The position numbers and the translations under genes were made by a program. The notes beneath the pieces were generated by a model. That model was not told the DNA's origin, did no database searches, and saw nothing but the letters and a program-made list of their open reading frames with translations. This document shows, piece by piece, positions 16,742-24,928 of a stretch of DNA of 64,000 nucleotides (the stretch's first letter is position 1; each line of letters begins with the position of its first letter). Source of the DNA: Nocardia cyriacigeorgica. Its GTDB lineage: Bacteria; Actinomycetota; Actinomycetes; Mycobacteriales; Mycobacteriaceae. Location of the stretch: the NCBI RefSeq assembly GCF_029868385.1, contig NZ_JARWNX010000056.1, forward strand, positions 62,001 through 126,000. The letters are read 5' to 3'.

Positions 16742-16993
16742 TTATCCGGCGAGGGTCTTCTCGACCAGGTCGAGGAAGGCGTCGACTTCGCGTTCGTCGT
16801 AACCACGCTGACCGAGCCGCGGCGACCGGAACGTGGTCTCACGAACCTCGGCCGCGGTGAGCCGATCGGTGCCACGCAAAGTGGCCTCGACCCGGGCGAC
16901 GAAAGCGTCCACATCGTCTTCGCGGTAGCCACGCACGCCGAACCACGGCTTACGGAACGCGATCTGACGGACATCGTCTGCGGTGAGACTCAT
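16742..16993 (-). CDS. Small protein with two tandem DivI1A (DivIVA-like) motifs
   Basis: This 83-residue protein is almost entirely two copies of the DivI1A motif: TADDVRQIAFRKPWFGVRGY followed by a DDVDAF helix, and TAAEVRETTFRSPRLGQRGY followed by REVDAF. Each resembles the N-terminal membrane-targeting part of DivIVA/Wag31, which binds curved polar membrane. No coiled coil follows, so it cannot build Wag31-type filaments on its own. The start is fixed by AGGAGG nine bases upstream; an upstream in-frame extension is not coding-like. A role at the cell pole or division site is family-based inference. Confidence 0.85.
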   Translation of the reverse strand: MSLTADDVRQIAFRKPWFGVRGYREDDVDAFVARVEATLRGTDRLTAAEVRETTFRSPRLGQRGYDEREVDAFLDLVEKTLAG

Positions 16994-17078
16994 CGGTGTG
17001 CCTCCTCCTGTGGCTGATCGGTCCATTGTCGTCGTATCGCTGCTTTGCCGTGCGGCGATCGCGAGCGCGGGGGCCACG

Positions 17079-17642
17079 CTAGGAGGTCGCGACCGATCGT
17101 CGGGCGTGGGTGTAGATGAGGCGGGCGTACTCGGTGAGCAGGCGGTCCAGGCCGATGGGGTGCCCATCGGTCGCGGTCTGCTGGAAGCCGATCAGCATCG
17201 CCATGCCCAGCTCGGTTACCACGGCGGCGGTATCGTCGTCGCCGACAACGCCTTTGATCGCCTTGTGTACGGTGCGGCGACGCGATTCGTCGACCCGTTT
17301 GACGGCCAGCCGCACCGACTCGTCATTGGCGGCCCACGCGCGGATGGCGGCTTCGGCGGCGTGATGCAACCCGAGCGCCAGATCCGACATGGCGCGGATG
17401 TCGTCGTCGGGGTGGCCCTGGTTGAAGTTGAGGGTGCGCAGGATGAGGACCTGGCGGTTCTCCCAATGTTCGAGCAGTGCGTCGACGAAGCCCTGCCAGC
17501 TGCCGAAATGGTGATAGAAGGAGCCGCTGGTGACGCCGAGACGTCGGCACAGCACGCCGATATTGAGGTTTTTGAAGCCGAGTTCGGCCAGAACTTCCAG
17601 CCCGGTGTGGAAGTACTGCTCCTTGGTGACCACTCGTGACAT
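17079..17642 (-). CDS. TetR-family transcriptional regulator
   Basis: A 187-residue repressor with a TetR helix-turn-helix at residues 14-50 (LEVLAELGFKNLNIGVLCRR, GVTSGSFYHHFGSWQGFV) and an all-helical ligand domain. The start MSRVVTKEQYFHTG at 17642 is the first good ATG. It diverges from another TetR gene 291 bases away, and an imperfect inverted repeat around 17770 may be its operator. Its ligand and targets are unknown. The DivI1A gene next door on the same strand starts 85 bases downstream and could be cotranscribed. Confidence 0.85.
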   Translation of the reverse strand: MSRVVTKEQYFHTGLEVLAELGFKNLNIGVLCRRLGVTSGSFYHHFGSWQGFVDALLEHWENRQVLILRTLNFNQGHPDDDIRAMSDLALGLHHAAEAAIRAWAANDESVRLAVKRVDESRRRTVHKAIKGVVGDDDTAAVVTELGMAMLIGFQQTATDGHPIGLDRLLTEYARLIYTHARRSVATS

Positions 17643-17769
17643 ACGGTGCCGTTCTCTCGGTATGGGCTGGGTGGAAGGACCGAACGGTACTCCATCGTGT
17701 CGTCGGCTGGCCCGAGGGTAACGGAGTCGGCCGCCCGATTACAGAGTGTCATCGAGTATCAGTTACTTG

Positions 17770-17782
17770 CTGAAACATTCAG
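17770..17782. promoter_or_regulatory. Candidate operator (CTGAA-N3-TTCAG) upstream of the leftward TetR gene
   Basis: CTGAAACATTCAG is a 5-bp-arm palindrome flanked by further partial symmetry (ACT/AGT), in an AT-richer patch 128 bases upstream of the TetR gene at 17642. This is a typical setting for an autoregulatory site, but short arms make it tentative. Confidence 0.3.
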
Positions 17783-17898
17783 TAGTGGAAGGCAACTGCG
17801 CGCCGGGCTCGCAATCGCGCAGAGGTCCTGTTCCGATCTCGACACCACGGCGCCGGTTCGGGTGGGCCGTGCGCGGTGGGCGCTCACCGGCTCGCGGC

Positions 17899-17926
17899 TA
17901 ATAACAGAGCAAGTGCTCTGTTATTA
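17899..17926 (+). promoter_or_regulatory. TetR operator with 12-bp perfect arms overlapping a leaderless promoter
   Basis: TAATAACAGAGC (17899-17910) and its exact reverse complement (17915-17926) are separated by four bases. The right arm overlaps TATTAT (17922-17927), which lies six bases before the ATG at 17934. That is the spacing of a -10 box for a leaderless transcript. A bound TetR protein here would block RNA polymerase directly, so the site is very likely autoregulatory for the gene at 17934. Confidence 0.75.
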
Positions 17927-17933
17927 TGGCGGC

Positions 17934-18554
17934 ATGCCTCGCCCGCGCACCCACGATCTCGACGCCGTCCTCGACGCCGCCGAGGCCCTGGCGGCGCGCT
18001 CGGGCCCGGCGGCGGTGACCATCCGGGCCGTCGCCGCAGCGACCGGCGTGTCCAATGGGGCGCTCTATCATTCGTTCGGTTCGCGGGCCGAACTGCTGGC
18101 GCGCACCTGGCTTCGCGCGGCGCACAGGTTCCTGGCCTTGCAGACCGAGCTGGTCGACGCGATCCTCATGCCATCGCAGGAGCGGATCGGCGATGCCACC
18201 AGCGTGGATGCCGTCGTCGCGGCCGCGGAAACGCCCGCGGTATTCGCGCGGCAGCACCCTGACTCCTCGACATTGCTGCTGGCCATCTCGCGTGAGCAGC
18301 TACTCGGCGACGTGCCCGAATCTCTCGCCACCGAACTCACCGGCACCGACCGGGCATTGGTGGATGTCCTGGTTCGGCTGTCGCAGGCGATGTGGGGCCG
18401 CCGCGATGGCCGCGCGGTCGCCGTCATCACCACCTGCCTGGTGGATCTGCCGACCGCGATCCTGTTGCGGCGCAACCAGATCGACTCACCGCACGCCCTG
18501 CTCCAGCTCCATGCCGCGGTGCGGGCGGTCCTGGCCGTCGGCCCACCCGAGTGA
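17934..18554 (+). CDS. TetR-family transcriptional regulator (autoregulated)
   Basis: A 206-residue TetR repressor: the helix-turn-helix lies in residues 10-55 (AVTIRAVAAATGVSNGALYHSFGSRAELLART), followed by a ligand-binding domain. The start MPRPRTHDLD is fixed by a TATTAT -10 box six bases upstream, making a leaderless mRNA. A long in-frame extension upstream contains the operator and is not coding. An enoyl-CoA hydratase-like gene follows after 23 bases, so the regulator probably senses an acyl-CoA or related ligand; that is inference. The perfect inverted repeat at 17899-17926 is its likely operator. Confidence 0.9.
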   Translation: MPRPRTHDLDAVLDAAEALAARSGPAAVTIRAVAAATGVSNGALYHSFGSRAELLARTWLRAAHRFLALQTELVDAILMPSQERIGDATSVDAVVAAAETPAVFARQHPDSSTLLLAISREQLLGDVPESLATELTGTDRALVDVLVRLSQAMWGRRDGRAVAVITTCLVDLPTAILLRRNQIDSPHALLQLHAAVRAVLAVGPPE

Positions 18555-18577
18555 ACCCCGAGAAGGAAAGAGTGACC

Positions 18578-19234
18578 ATGCCAACCCTCGACTACCACGA
18601 CAAGATCGCCGTCCTCGACCTCGGCGACGGCGAGAACCGCTTCTCCCCCACCTTCCTCGACGAGATGAACACCCATCTCGACACCGTCCTCACCGACGGC
18701 GCGCACGCCCTGATCACCACCGCGAGCGCCAAGTTCTACTCCAACGGCCTCGATCTGGAATGGCTCTCGGCCAACGGCGACCGCGCCGACTGGTACGTCG
18801 ACCAGGTGCACGCCCTGTTCGCGCGCGTACTGACCCTCGGTGTGCCGACCGCGGCGGCCATGCCCGGGCACGCGTTCGGTGCGGGAGCGATGCTGGCCAC
18901 CGCCCACGACTACCGGATCATGCGCGCCGACCGCGGCTACTTCTGCTTCCCGGAAGTCGACATCCACATCCCGTTCACCCCCGGCATGGCCGCCCTGATC
19001 CAGGCCAAACTCACCCCGCGGACCGCGGTCGCCTCGATGACCACCGGCCGCCGCTGGGGCGGTATCGATGCCGAAGCGGCGGGCATCGTCGACGCCACCG
19101 CCGCCGAAGGCGAACTCGTACCGGCCGCGATACAGCTGCTCACTCCGCTGGGTGCGAAGGATCAGGGCACCCTCGCCGCCATCAAACAGACCATGTTCGC
19201 CGCAGCCGTCACCGCACTCACCGAACGCTCGTAA
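18578..19234 (+). CDS. Enoyl-CoA hydratase/isomerase-family protein
   Basis: A 218-residue crotonase-fold protein. The two oxyanion-hole elements are visible: SAKFYSNGLDLEWL and PGHAFGAGAMLATAHDYRIM, followed by the FPEVDIHIPFTPGM loop that carries the acidic residue found in many isomerase-like members. It is shorter than classical hydratases (about 260), in line with the compact ECI-like branch. The start ATG follows GAAGGAAAG; a GTG two codons earlier is possible. It is cotranscribed with the autoregulated TetR gene. Substrate unknown; fatty-acid or aromatic acyl-CoA isomerisation is plausible. Confidence 0.85.
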   Translation: MPTLDYHDKIAVLDLGDGENRFSPTFLDEMNTHLDTVLTDGAHALITTASAKFYSNGLDLEWLSANGDRADWYVDQVHALFARVLTLGVPTAAAMPGHAFGAGAMLATAHDYRIMRADRGYFCFPEVDIHIPFTPGMAALIQAKLTPRTAVASMTTGRRWGGIDAEAAGIVDATAAEGELVPAAIQLLTPLGAKDQGTLAAIKQTMFAAAVTALTERS

Positions 19235-19253
19235 CGATCCGCGCGGTCTCCAT

Positions 19254-19276
19254 CGAACTCAGGTGAGCTGAGTTCG
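19254..19276. terminator. Hairpin between convergent genes
   Basis: CGAACTCAG and its exact complement CTGAGTTCG flank a five-base loop, 20 bases after the hydratase stop and before the end of the convergent AraC gene. A stem of this size between convergent genes suggests a bidirectional terminator. No T-run follows. Confidence 0.5.
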
Positions 19277-19354
19277 TGACCCGAGGAAGTCGTGCAGCCT
19301 GTAGCGGACCTCGTGCCATCCTGGTCGGCCCCGGCGCGCCCGCGGCGGACACCA

Positions 19355-20215
19355 CTATCGAGCCAGCGACCCCGCCCGGTCTTGGAAGAATTCTCCCCAC
19401 GCCCGATACCGATGCCGGGCGATGGCGGGCAGAGAGTGCGTCGCCAACGCTCCGGGCGTGCGATCGGCGAATATCGACACGTCTCGACACAGATGCGCTT
19501 GATCGACATACCCGCAATCCGCCGCGACCTCGGCCGCGGGCCGGCCCGTCAACAAACCGTCGACCGCGCACCGGAATCGGACCAGCATCGCCGCTCGCTT
19601 GGGTGACAAGCCGATCTGGGATTCGAACCGCGCACCCCACCGCTTATGACTCCAGCCGACCGATCGGGCCAGCTCGCCGATCCGCACTTGACCACGCGAG
19701 GCGAGGATGCGATGCCAGCCCGCCAGGATCTCCGGGTCGGGTGCGCGCATCGGCCTGTCACACTGCGCCAGAAACGATGTCGTCACCGCAAAACGTTCCT
19801 CCCAGCTCCGGCAGCCCGCCAGCCGTTCACGCAACCGATGTGCCCGCGCGCCCCACAGATCTTCCAGAGCGACAGCGCCCCGACCGATGTCCGCGGGCGA
19901 AACACCCAGCAGCGAATACGCGCGTATCGGTGACAGGCGAACCTCGACGCACTCCGCTCGCGCACTACGGACACGCATGGACTCGAGCGGCAGCCCGGTG
20001 ACGAAACCACCGAGCGTGCGCTGTCCGGAGATGTCGTCGACGAGCAGATCCCGAGCACCGAAGGAGATCACCACCGTCACCACCGCCGCACCGGCCACCC
20101 GAAGATCCAACCCGGCGCCACTCACATCGCGGTAGCCGATGATCGGGGCCCCCGCGGCCACGGCACCGGCCGGGCGCGCGACCTCCCAGTCGAGATCGCG
20201 GCCGAAATCCACCAT
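19355..20215 (-). CDS. AraC-family transcriptional regulator
   Basis: A 286-residue regulator. The C-terminal third is an AraC/XylS double helix-turn-helix: IGELARSVGWSHKRWGARFE as the first and AAEVAADCGYVDQAHLCRDV as the second, with the usual GYVDQAHL pattern. The N-terminal two thirds is a cupin-like sensing region (VVTVVISFGARDLLVDD, RTLGGFVTGLPLES). The start is ATG at 20215; a GTG two codons upstream also fits. Its targets are not evident. It is convergent with the hydratase gene and stands alone, the heme transporter genes on the same strand being 170 bases upstream. Confidence 0.85.
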   Translation of the reverse strand: MVDFGRDLDWEVARPAGAVAAGAPIIGYRDVSGAGLDLRVAGAAVVTVVISFGARDLLVDDISGQRTLGGFVTGLPLESMRVRSARAECVEVRLSPIRAYSLLGVSPADIGRGAVALEDLWGARAHRLRERLAGCRSWEERFAVTTSFLAQCDRPMRAPDPEILAGWHRILASRGQVRIGELARSVGWSHKRWGARFESQIGLSPKRAAMLVRFRCAVDGLLTGRPAAEVAADCGYVDQAHLCRDVSIFADRTPGALATHSLPAIARHRYRAWGEFFQDRAGSLAR

Positions 20216-20388
20216 GTCCACCCGACCAGGCTACGGAAAAGCGGATGCCGCAACCCGTGCACGGCCGATCACCCATGGAGGCAGGCACGTGCGATTCACC
20301 AGCAACCGACACGTCGAAGGCAAACCCGCACATTCGTTCCGGCAGCCCAGATCTGTTCCGGCAACCACCGAGACCGAACCGGCAGCGT

Positions 20389-21261
20389 CTACCCGCCGTT
20401 CCCGCCCCGCACCGGAAGCACCAGTTGTGCACCGGTCACCGGATGGTCGAGCACCTCCACCGGGTACTGGTAGACGCGAGTGAGCAGTTCGGTGGTGAGG
20501 ACCTCGCGTGGTGGGCCGTCGGCGGCGATGCGGCCACCGTCGAGCACCGCGACCCGATCGGCGTAGGCGGCGGCCACGCCCAGATCGTGTAGCACGACCA
20601 CCACGGCCGCACCGGTTCGCGCGCGTTCGGCGGCCAAGCGCAGGACCGCTTCTTGATGGCCGAGGTCGAGGGCTGCGGTCGGTTCGTCCAGCAGCAGGGT
20701 CGAGGTGCTCTGGGCGAGGACCCGCGCCAACGCGACCCGCGCCCGCTCACCACCCGACAGCGTCGGGAACGGCTGCTCGGACAGATGCGTGACATCGGTG
20801 GCAGCCATGGCCGAGGCGACGATCTCGTCATCGCGTTCCCGCAGCGCGGTCCGCTGCCACGGCGCACGCCCCATCGCGACCACCGCGCCCGCCGAGAACG
20901 GAAAGCCGACAGTATGGCTCTGCGGCAACACCGCGCGCCGTCGAGCCATGTCCAGCGGCGACCAGTGCGTGACCGCCCGGCCGTCCAGTTCGACCACACC
21001 TTCGGCGGGGTCGAGTTCACCGGCCAGCACCGCCAGCAGCGTCGACTTGCCCGCCCCGTTCGGGCCGACCAATGCCACCACTTCCCCAGCGGCGACCTCG
21101 AAATCGACCTCGGTCAGCACCCGGCGCACCTTCGCGCCGCCGCCGCGCCGGTCCACACTCACACCGTTCGCCCGCAAGGTCACCGCGCCCGGCGCGGGTG
21201 CCGTCGGCAGTTCATGGGTCCGCGCGAACACCGTCTCCCAACCGTCCTCGAGCCACGTCAC
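20389..21261 (-). CDS. hmuV: Heme ABC transporter ATP-binding protein
   Basis: The ATPase of a heme/hemin importer, 290 residues, with Walker A GPNGAGKS at 66-73, Q-loop LPQSHTV, signature LSGGERARVALARVLAQ, Walker B TLLLDEPTAALD and switch His in VVVLHDLG. GTG start at 21261. The product ends with the YQYPVEVLDHPVTG segment typical of HmuV-type ATPases. It is the third gene of hmuT-hmuU-hmuV, all on the minus strand with 100-145 base gaps. The membrane partner is HmuU. An IdeR-like box in front of hmuT would make the cluster iron-responsive. Confidence 0.9.
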   Translation of the reverse strand: MTWLEDGWETVFARTHELPTAPAPGAVTLRANGVSVDRRGGGAKVRRVLTEVDFEVAAGEVVALVGPNGAGKSTLLAVLAGELDPAEGVVELDGRAVTHWSPLDMARRRAVLPQSHTVGFPFSAGAVVAMGRAPWQRTALRERDDEIVASAMAATDVTHLSEQPFPTLSGGERARVALARVLAQSTSTLLLDEPTAALDLGHQEAVLRLAAERARTGAAVVVVLHDLGVAAAYADRVAVLDGGRIAADGPPREVLTTELLTRVYQYPVEVLDHPVTGAQLVLPVRGGNGG

Positions 21262-21406
21262 GCGGGTACCACCCCGGCGCCCCTCATCGACAGCCCGCCC
21301 GCAGCGTCGACACCATGGCCCGCGGAACCGGAGCAGACACGACTACCCGAGCCGCGTGCATCGTCGCCAACCCGGCAGGCGATGCAACCCCCGTGCGCCC
21401 GAACGC

Positions 21407-22483
21407 TCATGCCCAGCCCCCGGCCCGTGCACGGGTGCGACGCAGCAACCAGAAGAAGAACGGGCCGCCGATCAGGGAGGTCAGCATGCCGAGCGGCAGA
21501 TCGGCATTGTCGACAAGCGAACGCGCAGCCACATCCGCGGCCAGCAGCACCACCGCACCGATCACCGCGCTGAGCGGGATCAGCACCCGGTGTCCGGGCC
21601 CGACCAGCATGCGCACCAGATGCGGCACGATCAGCCCGACGAACAGGATGATGCCGCTGAACGCGACACCGGCAGTGGTCAGAACCGCCACCATCACGAT
21701 CACATTGCGCCGCAACCGCTCCACATCCACCCCGAGATGGCGGGCCGCCGATTCACCCAGCGCCAGCAGATCCAGTTTCGACGCCACCACGATCGCCGCG
21801 AACACCCCGATCACGGTGAGGGGCGCGACCACCCACACCGCCGACCAGGTGGCGCCGTTGAGGCTGCCCAGCTGCCAGAACACGATCTGATCGCGGGCCG
21901 CGGGTGAGGCGACGAACAGCAGGAACGCGATCAGCCCACCGGCGAAGGCGTTGATGGCGACACCGGTCAACACCAGCGTCACCACTTCGGTGCGGCCGTT
22001 GGATCGGGCCAGCAGATACACCAGCGCCGTGGTCGCCAAACCGGCCACGAACGCGGCCGCGGCCACCGACCAGGCCGCCACGAACGCCCCACCCACCACG
22101 ATCATCGTTCCGGCGCCGACGGCCGCGCCCGCCGACACCCCGATGACGCCGGGTTCGGCCAGCGGATTGGCGAACACACCCTGCAACAACGCACCCGCTG
22201 TCGCCAGGGCGGCGCCCACCAGGATCGCCAGCATCACGCGTGGGAACCGGACCTCCCACAGCGTCACCTCACCGGCCGGATGTGCGGGCATCGGCCCCCA
22301 GTCCAGACCGGTCCGGTGCAGCACCGATCCGGCCACCTCGGCCACGCTCGTCGGCACCTGTCCGATGGCCGCCGACGCCAACGCCAGCACGATCAACGTC
22401 GCGATCGCGACGGCGAACACGATGGTCGTGCGCGACCAACGCGCGGTCGCCGGGCGAGGCCGGGCCGCCGTCTGTCCGGTCAT
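21407..22483 (-). CDS. hmuU: Heme ABC transporter permease (FecCD family)
   Basis: A 358-residue permease with about ten transmembrane segments. Family motifs include RFPRVMLAILVGAALATAGALLQG, NPLAEPGVIGVSAGAAVGA, and GIILFVGLIVPHLVRMLVGPGHR, the coupling-helix region that contacts the ATPase. It moves heme or a ferric chelate across the cytoplasmic membrane. The gene follows hmuT after 100 bases and precedes hmuV after 145 bases, longer gaps than usual but with the same direction and no promoter-like element seen between. Heme rather than siderophore specificity is inferred from the HmuT and HmuV partners. Confidence 0.9.
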   Translation of the reverse strand: MTGQTAARPRPATARWSRTTIVFAVAIATLIVLALASAAIGQVPTSVAEVAGSVLHRTGLDWGPMPAHPAGEVTLWEVRFPRVMLAILVGAALATAGALLQGVFANPLAEPGVIGVSAGAAVGAGTMIVVGGAFVAAWSVAAAAFVAGLATTALVYLLARSNGRTEVVTLVLTGVAINAFAGGLIAFLLFVASPAARDQIVFWQLGSLNGATWSAVWVVAPLTVIGVFAAIVVASKLDLLALGESAARHLGVDVERLRRNVIVMVAVLTTAGVAFSGIILFVGLIVPHLVRMLVGPGHRVLIPLSAVIGAVVLLAADVAARSLVDNADLPLGMLTSLIGGPFFFWLLRRTRARAGGWA

Positions 22484-22583
22484 GCACGCCCCTCGGTGGC
22501 GCTCGACGGCGCGGCTGCCATCGCACTCATCCGGGCCGCCGGGCCGTACGCGGTGGAGACCCGACGCCCACCGAAGGTGGCGA

Positions 22584-23621
22584 TCATGCCCCTGCCGGAC
22601 CGTAGACGGCTTCGCTGAGTGCTTCGATGACGCGTCCGGTGTTGGGGCCGAAGCTCAGCAGCACCGCATCCGACATGTCCACGACGCGTTGATTGCGGCC
22701 CGCCGGGGTCTGCGCGATCCCCGGAATCTTGGCCACACCCTCGACACCGCCCACCGATTTCAGTCCATCGGTCATCACCAGCAGCACATCGGGGGCGGCG
22801 CTGATCATGGCTTCGCTGGTGATGGCGGTGAACGGTTCGGTGACCCCGGCCTCGGTGCCCGCGTCGCGTCCGCCGATCGAGGCGATGAGGGCGTCGGCGC
22901 CCGAACCGGGCCCGGCGAGCATGGTGATGGCGGTGGAGCGCAGATACAGGAACGCGATCTTCAGCGGCGGATTCTGCGCGGGCACCGCCGCGGAGGCGGC
23001 GGCGATCTCATCGCGGGTGCGTTGGGCCAGCGCCTGCCCTCGATCGGGCACCCCGAGCGCGGCGGCGACCGCCTCGAGCTGCGGCACCACCCCCTCCATC
23101 GTGCGCTGCGGATCGAAGTAGACGACCGTGACGCCGGTGGCGCGCAACTGTTCGCGCACCGCGGGTGACGCGCTGGTGGTGTCGGTGAGGAACACCGTCG
23201 GACGCAACGCCAGGATCGATTCCACGTTCAGCGAACCGTTGCCGCCGGTCACATTGGGCAGATCGGCCACGGCCGGGAACACTCCCGCCGTGGAGCGCCC
23301 CACCAGGTTCGGGCCCATACCCAGCGCCCACACCGTCTGCATGAGCGTGCCGTACCGGTCGGCGGCGATGATGCGGTCGGCGGAGGTGACGGTGACCTCG
23401 GTGCCGTCGAAGGAGCGCACGGTCGCGGGCAGCGTCGGTGTCGGCTCCGGGCCGATCGGCACCGGCGCCATATCGGTCAGTACCGCGGTGCTCGGCCCGC
23501 GCTGCCCGTCGACGGCGCCTTGGCCGCTCGCACCGCAACCGGTCGACACCAGCAGCACACCCAACGCGAGCGCGGCCAGGACGGTGCGCATCCACCCGGA
23601 TCGGACACGGTCATACCTCAT
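22584..23621 (-). CDS. hmuT: Heme ABC transporter substrate-binding lipoprotein
   Basis: A 345-residue lipoprotein with a signal sequence ending in the lipobox LLVSTGC (lipidated Cys near residue 29), then a periplasmic-binding-protein fold of the TroA/HmuT class: IIAADRYGTLMQTVWALGMG, GRSTAGVFPAVADLPNVTGG, VVYFDPQRTMEGVVPQLEAVA. It captures heme outside the membrane for HmuUV. The start at 23621 places the IdeR-like box directly against the ATG. An internal ATG ten codons later (MRTVLAALALG) would give a cleaner signal peptide and leave room for a promoter, so it is a strong alternative start. Confidence 0.85.
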   Translation of the reverse strand: MRYDRVRSGWMRTVLAALALGVLLVSTGCGASGQGAVDGQRGPSTAVLTDMAPVPIGPEPTPTLPATVRSFDGTEVTVTSADRIIAADRYGTLMQTVWALGMGPNLVGRSTAGVFPAVADLPNVTGGNGSLNVESILALRPTVFLTDTTSASPAVREQLRATGVTVVYFDPQRTMEGVVPQLEAVAAALGVPDRGQALAQRTRDEIAAASAAVPAQNPPLKIAFLYLRSTAITMLAGPGSGADALIASIGGRDAGTEAGVTEPFTAITSEAMISAAPDVLLVMTDGLKSVGGVEGVAKIPGIAQTPAGRNQRVVDMSDAVLLSFGPNTGRVIEALSEAVYGPAGA

Positions 23622-23640
23622 GTAGGTAAGCCTAACGGGA
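23622..23640 (-). promoter_or_regulatory. IdeR/DtxR-like iron box upstream of hmuT
   Basis: GTAGGTAAGCCTAACGGGA matches 14 of 19 positions of the palindromic IdeR/DtxR consensus, with the core TAGGTAAGCCTAAC nearly intact. It abuts the annotated hmuT start. Heme-import genes are commonly repressed by iron-loaded IdeR/DtxR in actinobacteria, so iron control is likely. Binding is not proven by sequence alone. Confidence 0.6.
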
Positions 23641-23702
23641 GCCGCCGGGGGCCGTCCGGCCTCACCTCGCGCATGGGCGGCGCGGTGGATGTGACGGCGC
23701 TG

Positions 23703-24677
23703 TCATTCGGTGCGCGCGCTCACATCGTCGAGGGCGGCGGCGATGGCGCGTGGCAGTTCCAGCGTCTCCGCGGCCAGTACACCGGTCAGTTGACCGATGT
23801 CACGGGCGCCGACGAACATGCTCGCCACGCCCGGCCGGTCCCGGATCCAGGCCAGCGCCACCGCCAGCGGGGAGGTCGCCAAACCGTCGGCGGCGGTGAC
23901 GAGCGCGTCGACGACGCGGGTGGCGCGGTCGTCGAGCCTGCCGCGGATCTCCGCGGCGGTCGCCTCATCGGCGCCGCGGGAATCCGCGGGCACACCGTCG
24001 CGGTATTTGCCGGTCAGGATGCCACCCGCCAGTGGCGCGGTGGCGATGAGCCCGACGCCGTGATGGGCGGCGGCGGGCACGGTGTCGTCCTCGGCGCCGC
24101 GCGCCAGCAGCGAATACGGGGTCTGTGCGACGGTGACCGGCGCCAGCGCGGCCAGGCTCGCCAGCTGCCAGGCGGTGAAACCGCGCACACCCGCGTACCG
24201 CACCCGACCCGAACGCACCGCCAGCTCCACCGTGGCGGCGACCTCGTCGAGCGGGGTGCGTGGATCCCAGGCCGCGATATGCCAGATGTCGAGATGGTCG
24301 GTGCCCAGTTCCAGCAGGGTGCGATCGAGCTGGCGCAGTAGCGTTCGCCGCGAGGTGTCCACGCCGATGCCCGGTACTTGCGGCAGCGGTGGCGTCCCGT
24401 CCGCGGCGGGCGGCGCTGGCCGCGGGCACAGCCCCGCGCAGCCGCTGAGTACCAGATCGTCACGCGAGACCAGATCGCCGAGCAGATCGGCCAGGATCCG
24501 CTGCGCCGCACCACCGGCATAGGTCGGGGAGGTGTCGACCAGGGTGCCGCCCGCTTCGACGAACGCCACCAACTGCACCGCCGCGTCCTCGGCGTCGGTC
24601 CGGCTGCCCCAGGTGTGGGTGGCCAGCCCGATCCGCGATACCCGCAGGCCGCTGCGACCGACCGTCCGTTGTTCCAT
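23703..24677 (-). CDS. Aldo/keto reductase-fold protein with altered catalytic site
   Basis: A 324-residue AKR-family (beta/alpha)8 barrel. It has GRSGLRVSRIGLATHTWG at the N-terminus, VDTSPTYAGG carrying the usual Asp and Tyr, LRQLDRTLLELGTDHLDIWHIAAWDPRTP and PLAGGILTGKYRDG. By eye alignment the catalytic Lys (normally in a ..TKAG.. block) is replaced in LVLSGCAGL, and the catalytic His (normally ..VHxWD..) is Ala in HIAAWD. If so it may not be a standard NADPH reductase. It sits beside uppP, divergent from it. The ATG at 24677 is chosen; GTG one codon upstream is possible. Confidence 0.8.
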   Translation of the reverse strand: MEQRTVGRSGLRVSRIGLATHTWGSRTDAEDAAVQLVAFVEAGGTLVDTSPTYAGGAAQRILADLLGDLVSRDDLVLSGCAGLCPRPAPPAADGTPPLPQVPGIGVDTSRRTLLRQLDRTLLELGTDHLDIWHIAAWDPRTPLDEVAATVELAVRSGRVRYAGVRGFTAWQLASLAALAPVTVAQTPYSLLARGAEDDTVPAAAHHGVGLIATAPLAGGILTGKYRDGVPADSRGADEATAAEIRGRLDDRATRVVDALVTAADGLATSPLAVALAWIRDRPGVASMFVGARDIGQLTGVLAAETLELPRAIAAALDDVSARTE

Positions 24678-24928
24678 CACCGTGTCCGCGCTTTCGTCAC
24701 GGCGCCAAGCGTAGAGCCTGTTTCGGCCGCGCGGCCCGTCCTGCGCGCCTGTTCGCGCGTCGTGTGGGCCACACCGGCGGTGCGCGCTCCCGCCCGCACC
24801 CCACCCGGCCGCGTCGAGGTCAACACGGTACTGTCGCTGCGAGATAGCGATCCGAACGCCGAGTTCACCCGCCGATGAGCCAATCGTCTACTCGGAACGG
24901 ACATTTCGGCAGCAGTACAGGAGGGTGA

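Noticed and set aside
19617..19640. Sequence resembling a tRNA T-arm (GGTTCGAATCC) on the minus strand
   Set aside because: It lies inside the AraC coding frame (ARFESQIG) and no complete cloverleaf can be drawn around it.
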